Source of the DNA: Chromatocurvus sp964613795
Lineage (GTDB): Bacteria > Pseudomonadota > Gammaproteobacteria > Pseudomonadales > Halieaceae
Assembly: GCA_964613795.1 (NCBI GenBank)
Contig: CAZTJR010000002.1
Location: forward strand, 62,001 to 126,000
Direction of reading: 5' to 3'
Length of the DNA stretch: 64,000 nucleotides
The translations under genes and the position numbers were made by a program. Of this stretch, positions 62,497 through 64,000 are shown piece by piece. Positions within the stretch are counted from its first letter, which is position 1; every line of letters starts with the position of its first letter. A model generated the notes under the pieces. The model saw only the letters and a program-made list of their open reading frames with translations, was not told the origin of the DNA and made no database searches.

Positions 62497-62701
62497 TAGC
62501 CGGCTGCAGTTGTCCATGCCGGCCTTGCGTTCGCCGGTTTCAGCGGTGCACTTCACAGCGCACGACTGGCGGGTATAGGCACGCGACTCTACCGCTAGTG
62601 TGCTAACCTCCGACCGTGTGCTGATGCAGAAATCTGACCTGCTTTTTGCAGCCTGGAGATCACTCTGCCCACGACACCGGTATCAGGAGGAAAAGCGCGA
62701 C

Positions 62702-63793
62702 ATGGGATGGTTCACGCGGAAAAAAGAAGACAAGAGCACCGTGCGTGGCAATGCCGGCAGGCGCAAGCCCGCTGTGAGTGACAGCATGACGGAACCACAA
62801 CCACCCGCGGCGGTCCGCAGCGAGCCCGACAGCACTCGGCCTGGCATCGAGCGCAAGGTGCCGAACGAGCTAGCAGATTTTTTCCTGGTCATGGAGGATC
62901 ACCTGACGGAGGTGGAACGCGAGGACGTGGCAGAAATCGTTGCCCGTCTGCGTCAGCCTCCACCAATTCTCGAGCGCGTCACCCGGGGCCTTGACGATCC
63001 GGAGGCACTTGCCGAGGCGGTGAAGTCGAATCCCGCGCTGACCGCCGATATCCTGCGAACCGTCAACTCGGCGGCGTTTGCTCTATCCGCGCCCATTTCA
63101 AGCATCCAGCATGCCATTACGTATCTGGGCACCAGTCTGGTCAAAGGTCTGGTGCTGCAGTCGACTGTCAATCGCGTCATGGAGTTCGAGCACACCTCAC
63201 AACAGGATGCCTACATGCGCCTGTGGCGATCAAGCTATGTGGCTAGCACCACCGCTCTCATGCTCGGGCAGCACCTCGGCATGGCGCACCCGTCAATTCT
63301 TTCCACTCGTTCGCTGCTGGCCAACCTGGGCGATCTCGCACTGCTATCGGCGCGTGCCGACATGGCGGGACTGTATGCCCCAAAAGCCACGCTGTTCTCC
63401 CGAGCAAAGGCCCAGCAGGATGATCTGATGGCTAACGCCGCGGTGATTTCCGGCATGCTCGTCGAGCAGTGGGGACTGCCTGAGGCGCTCATCCGTGGAC
63501 TGCAGCATGGCTATATCCCCATGGCGCTACCGCCGGCGCAGCATCCGGATATCGACGGCGATCTCGCCGCCGCGGTGATCTGCTATGTCGCCGAACGGAT
63601 CGGCGATCAGGTGGCTTTCCACGGCATCACTGATATCGGCGACGTGGACCTCGCAGCACAGGAGGCGCTGGAGTATTTTTACCTGCCGGATTACCTGATG
63701 GCGAGTGACATGCCGGGAATCCAGACCGCACTGGGAGACGCTGCGGTGCGCCGACGGGTCAACCACCTGATCAGCACGCTCGGTAGGGACTGA
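62702..63793 (+). CDS. HDOD domain signalling protein
   Basis: The 363-residue protein starts MGWFTRKKEDK (ATG 62702, with GGAGG about 11 bases upstream). A disordered N-terminal 70 residues are followed by an HDOD domain from about residue 85 to 300: LPPPILERVTRGLDDPEALAE-type start, SNPALTADILRTVNSAAFALSAPISSIQHAITYLG (near 125-160), and the later SLLANLGDLALLSAR, in which the HD metal residues are not conserved. HDOD proteins scaffold two-component and c-di-GMP responses. No adjacent kinase or GGDEF gene is visible. It follows nrfA after 205 bases that I could not assign. Confidence 0.88.
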   Translation: MGWFTRKKEDKSTVRGNAGRRKPAVSDSMTEPQPPAAVRSEPDSTRPGIERKVPNELADFFLVMEDHLTEVEREDVAEIVARLRQPPPILERVTRGLDDPEALAEAVKSNPALTADILRTVNSAAFALSAPISSIQHAITYLGTSLVKGLVLQSTVNRVMEFEHTSQQDAYMRLWRSSYVASTTALMLGQHLGMAHPSILSTRSLLANLGDLALLSARADMAGLYAPKATLFSRAKAQQDDLMANAAVISGMLVEQWGLPEALIRGLQHGYIPMALPPAQHPDIDGDLAAAVICYVAERIGDQVAFHGITDIGDVDLAAQEALEYFYLPDYLMASDMPGIQTALGDAAVRRRVNHLISTLGRD

Positions 63794-63817
63794 TCTCACA
63801 CTGCAAATGACGCGGCA

Positions 63818-64000
63818 TCAAGCCGACAACAGAAACGTTACCGGTCCGTCGTTAACCAGGCTGACCCGCATGTCGGCGCCGAAAACGCCACCCGCAACCC
63901 GACCCGATGTGTGATTCGATGCGAGCCAGTCGAGAGAGAAGGCGTACAGGGGCTTCGCGTCAGCAGGCGGCATGGCGCTGGAGAAACCGGGCCGCCGGCC
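63818..64000 (-). CDS. dtd: D-aminoacyl-tRNA deacylase, C-terminal part (5' end outside window)
   Basis: Reading the minus strand from the window edge to TGA at 63820-63818 gives 60 residues: ...GRRPGFSSAMPPADAKPLYAF and then GGVFGADMRVSLVNDGPVTFLLSA. GVFGADMxVxLVNDGPVTF is the signature ending of DTD, which removes D-amino acids from mischarged tRNA. The preceding 'RPxFxxAxPP' is the substrate-binding loop. The N-terminal half, including SQFTL, lies beyond position 64000. It is convergent with the HDOD gene. Confidence 0.95.
   Translation of the reverse strand, partial: GRRPGFSSAMPPADAKPLYAFSLDWLASNHTSGRVAGGVFGADMRVSLVNDGPVTFLLSA

Noticed and set aside
1..64000. CRISPR arrays, tRNAs, rRNAs, prophage or IS genes
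   Set aside because: I found no regularly spaced repeats, no cloverleaf with acceptor and T-loop sequence, and no transposase, integrase or phage structural motifs. This was by reading and not by a covariance search.

Overview
The window is GC-rich, densely coded chromosomal DNA from a free-living gammaproteobacterium with respiratory metabolism. The case rests on holC, rapA, bolA, a DUF1631-GGDEF-EAL regulator, an Fnr/Anr-type regulator next to a complete cbb3 oxidase locus, an OmpW porin and TonB-dependent transport. The many TonB/DUF885/amidohydrolase genes would suit a marine or sediment lineage (for example Woeseia- or Steroidobacter-like), but that placement is a guess. I saw no tRNA, rRNA, CRISPR array, phage, IS element or replication origin.

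Layout. 1-6.1 kb: end of an amidohydrolase, a tiny DUF3096 protein, a tandem UspA protein, an SLC4-type (bicarbonate transporter family) protein, a c-haem lipoprotein and an AlkA-type glycosylase. 6.2-13 kb: DUF481 outer-membrane protein, DUF885 peptidase-like protein, DUF4174 protein, amidohydrolase, alpha/beta hydrolase and MAPEG protein. 13.1-22 kb: a vestige of a short-chain dehydrogenase, an NTF2-like protein, an MFS carrier, a TonB-dependent receptor with a DUF952 gene, a small OB-fold-like lipoprotein, and a sodium:solute symporter paired with a Tat-exported amidohydrolase. 22.2-26.1 kb: a 1306-residue DUF1631-GGDEF-EAL protein.

26.1-38.5 kb is the microaerobic respiration block: hemN, fnr/anr, a Yip1-family gene, ccoNOQP, ccoG, fixH/ccoH, ccoI, ccoS, a TauE/SafE-like gene and ompW. 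Three FNR-type boxes precede hemN, the Yip1-cco unit and ompW. Each lies about 41 bases upstream of a predicted start and has a -10-like hexamer at the right distance, so the locus reads as one Fnr regulon beside its regulator.

38.7-53.5 kb is mostly housekeeping: a secreted trypsin-like protease, trhO, bolA, a repeat-tailed unknown with an RDD gene, pepA-holC-valS, two cold-shock-domain genes (one with a membrane anchor), a methyltransferase, a TPR/TonB-C-like exported protein, tatD and rapA. 53.5-60.3 kb is a five-gene acyl-CoA catabolic operon (acyl-CoA dehydrogenase, SDR, AMACR-like CoA enzyme, crotonase, carboxyltransferase) divergent from an AraC-type regulator. 60.3-62.5 kb is nrfHA, encoding ammonia-forming nitrite reductase with an unusual CxxCH motif at the haem that is normally CxxCK. 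The window ends with an HDOD protein and the 3' end of dtd.

I do not see a clearly new multi-gene defence or mobile system. The best leads are the CxxCH NrfA, the Fnr-controlled Yip1 gene ahead of ccoN, the membrane-anchored cold-shock protein, the repeat-tailed protein beside RDD, and two long intergenic palindromes.
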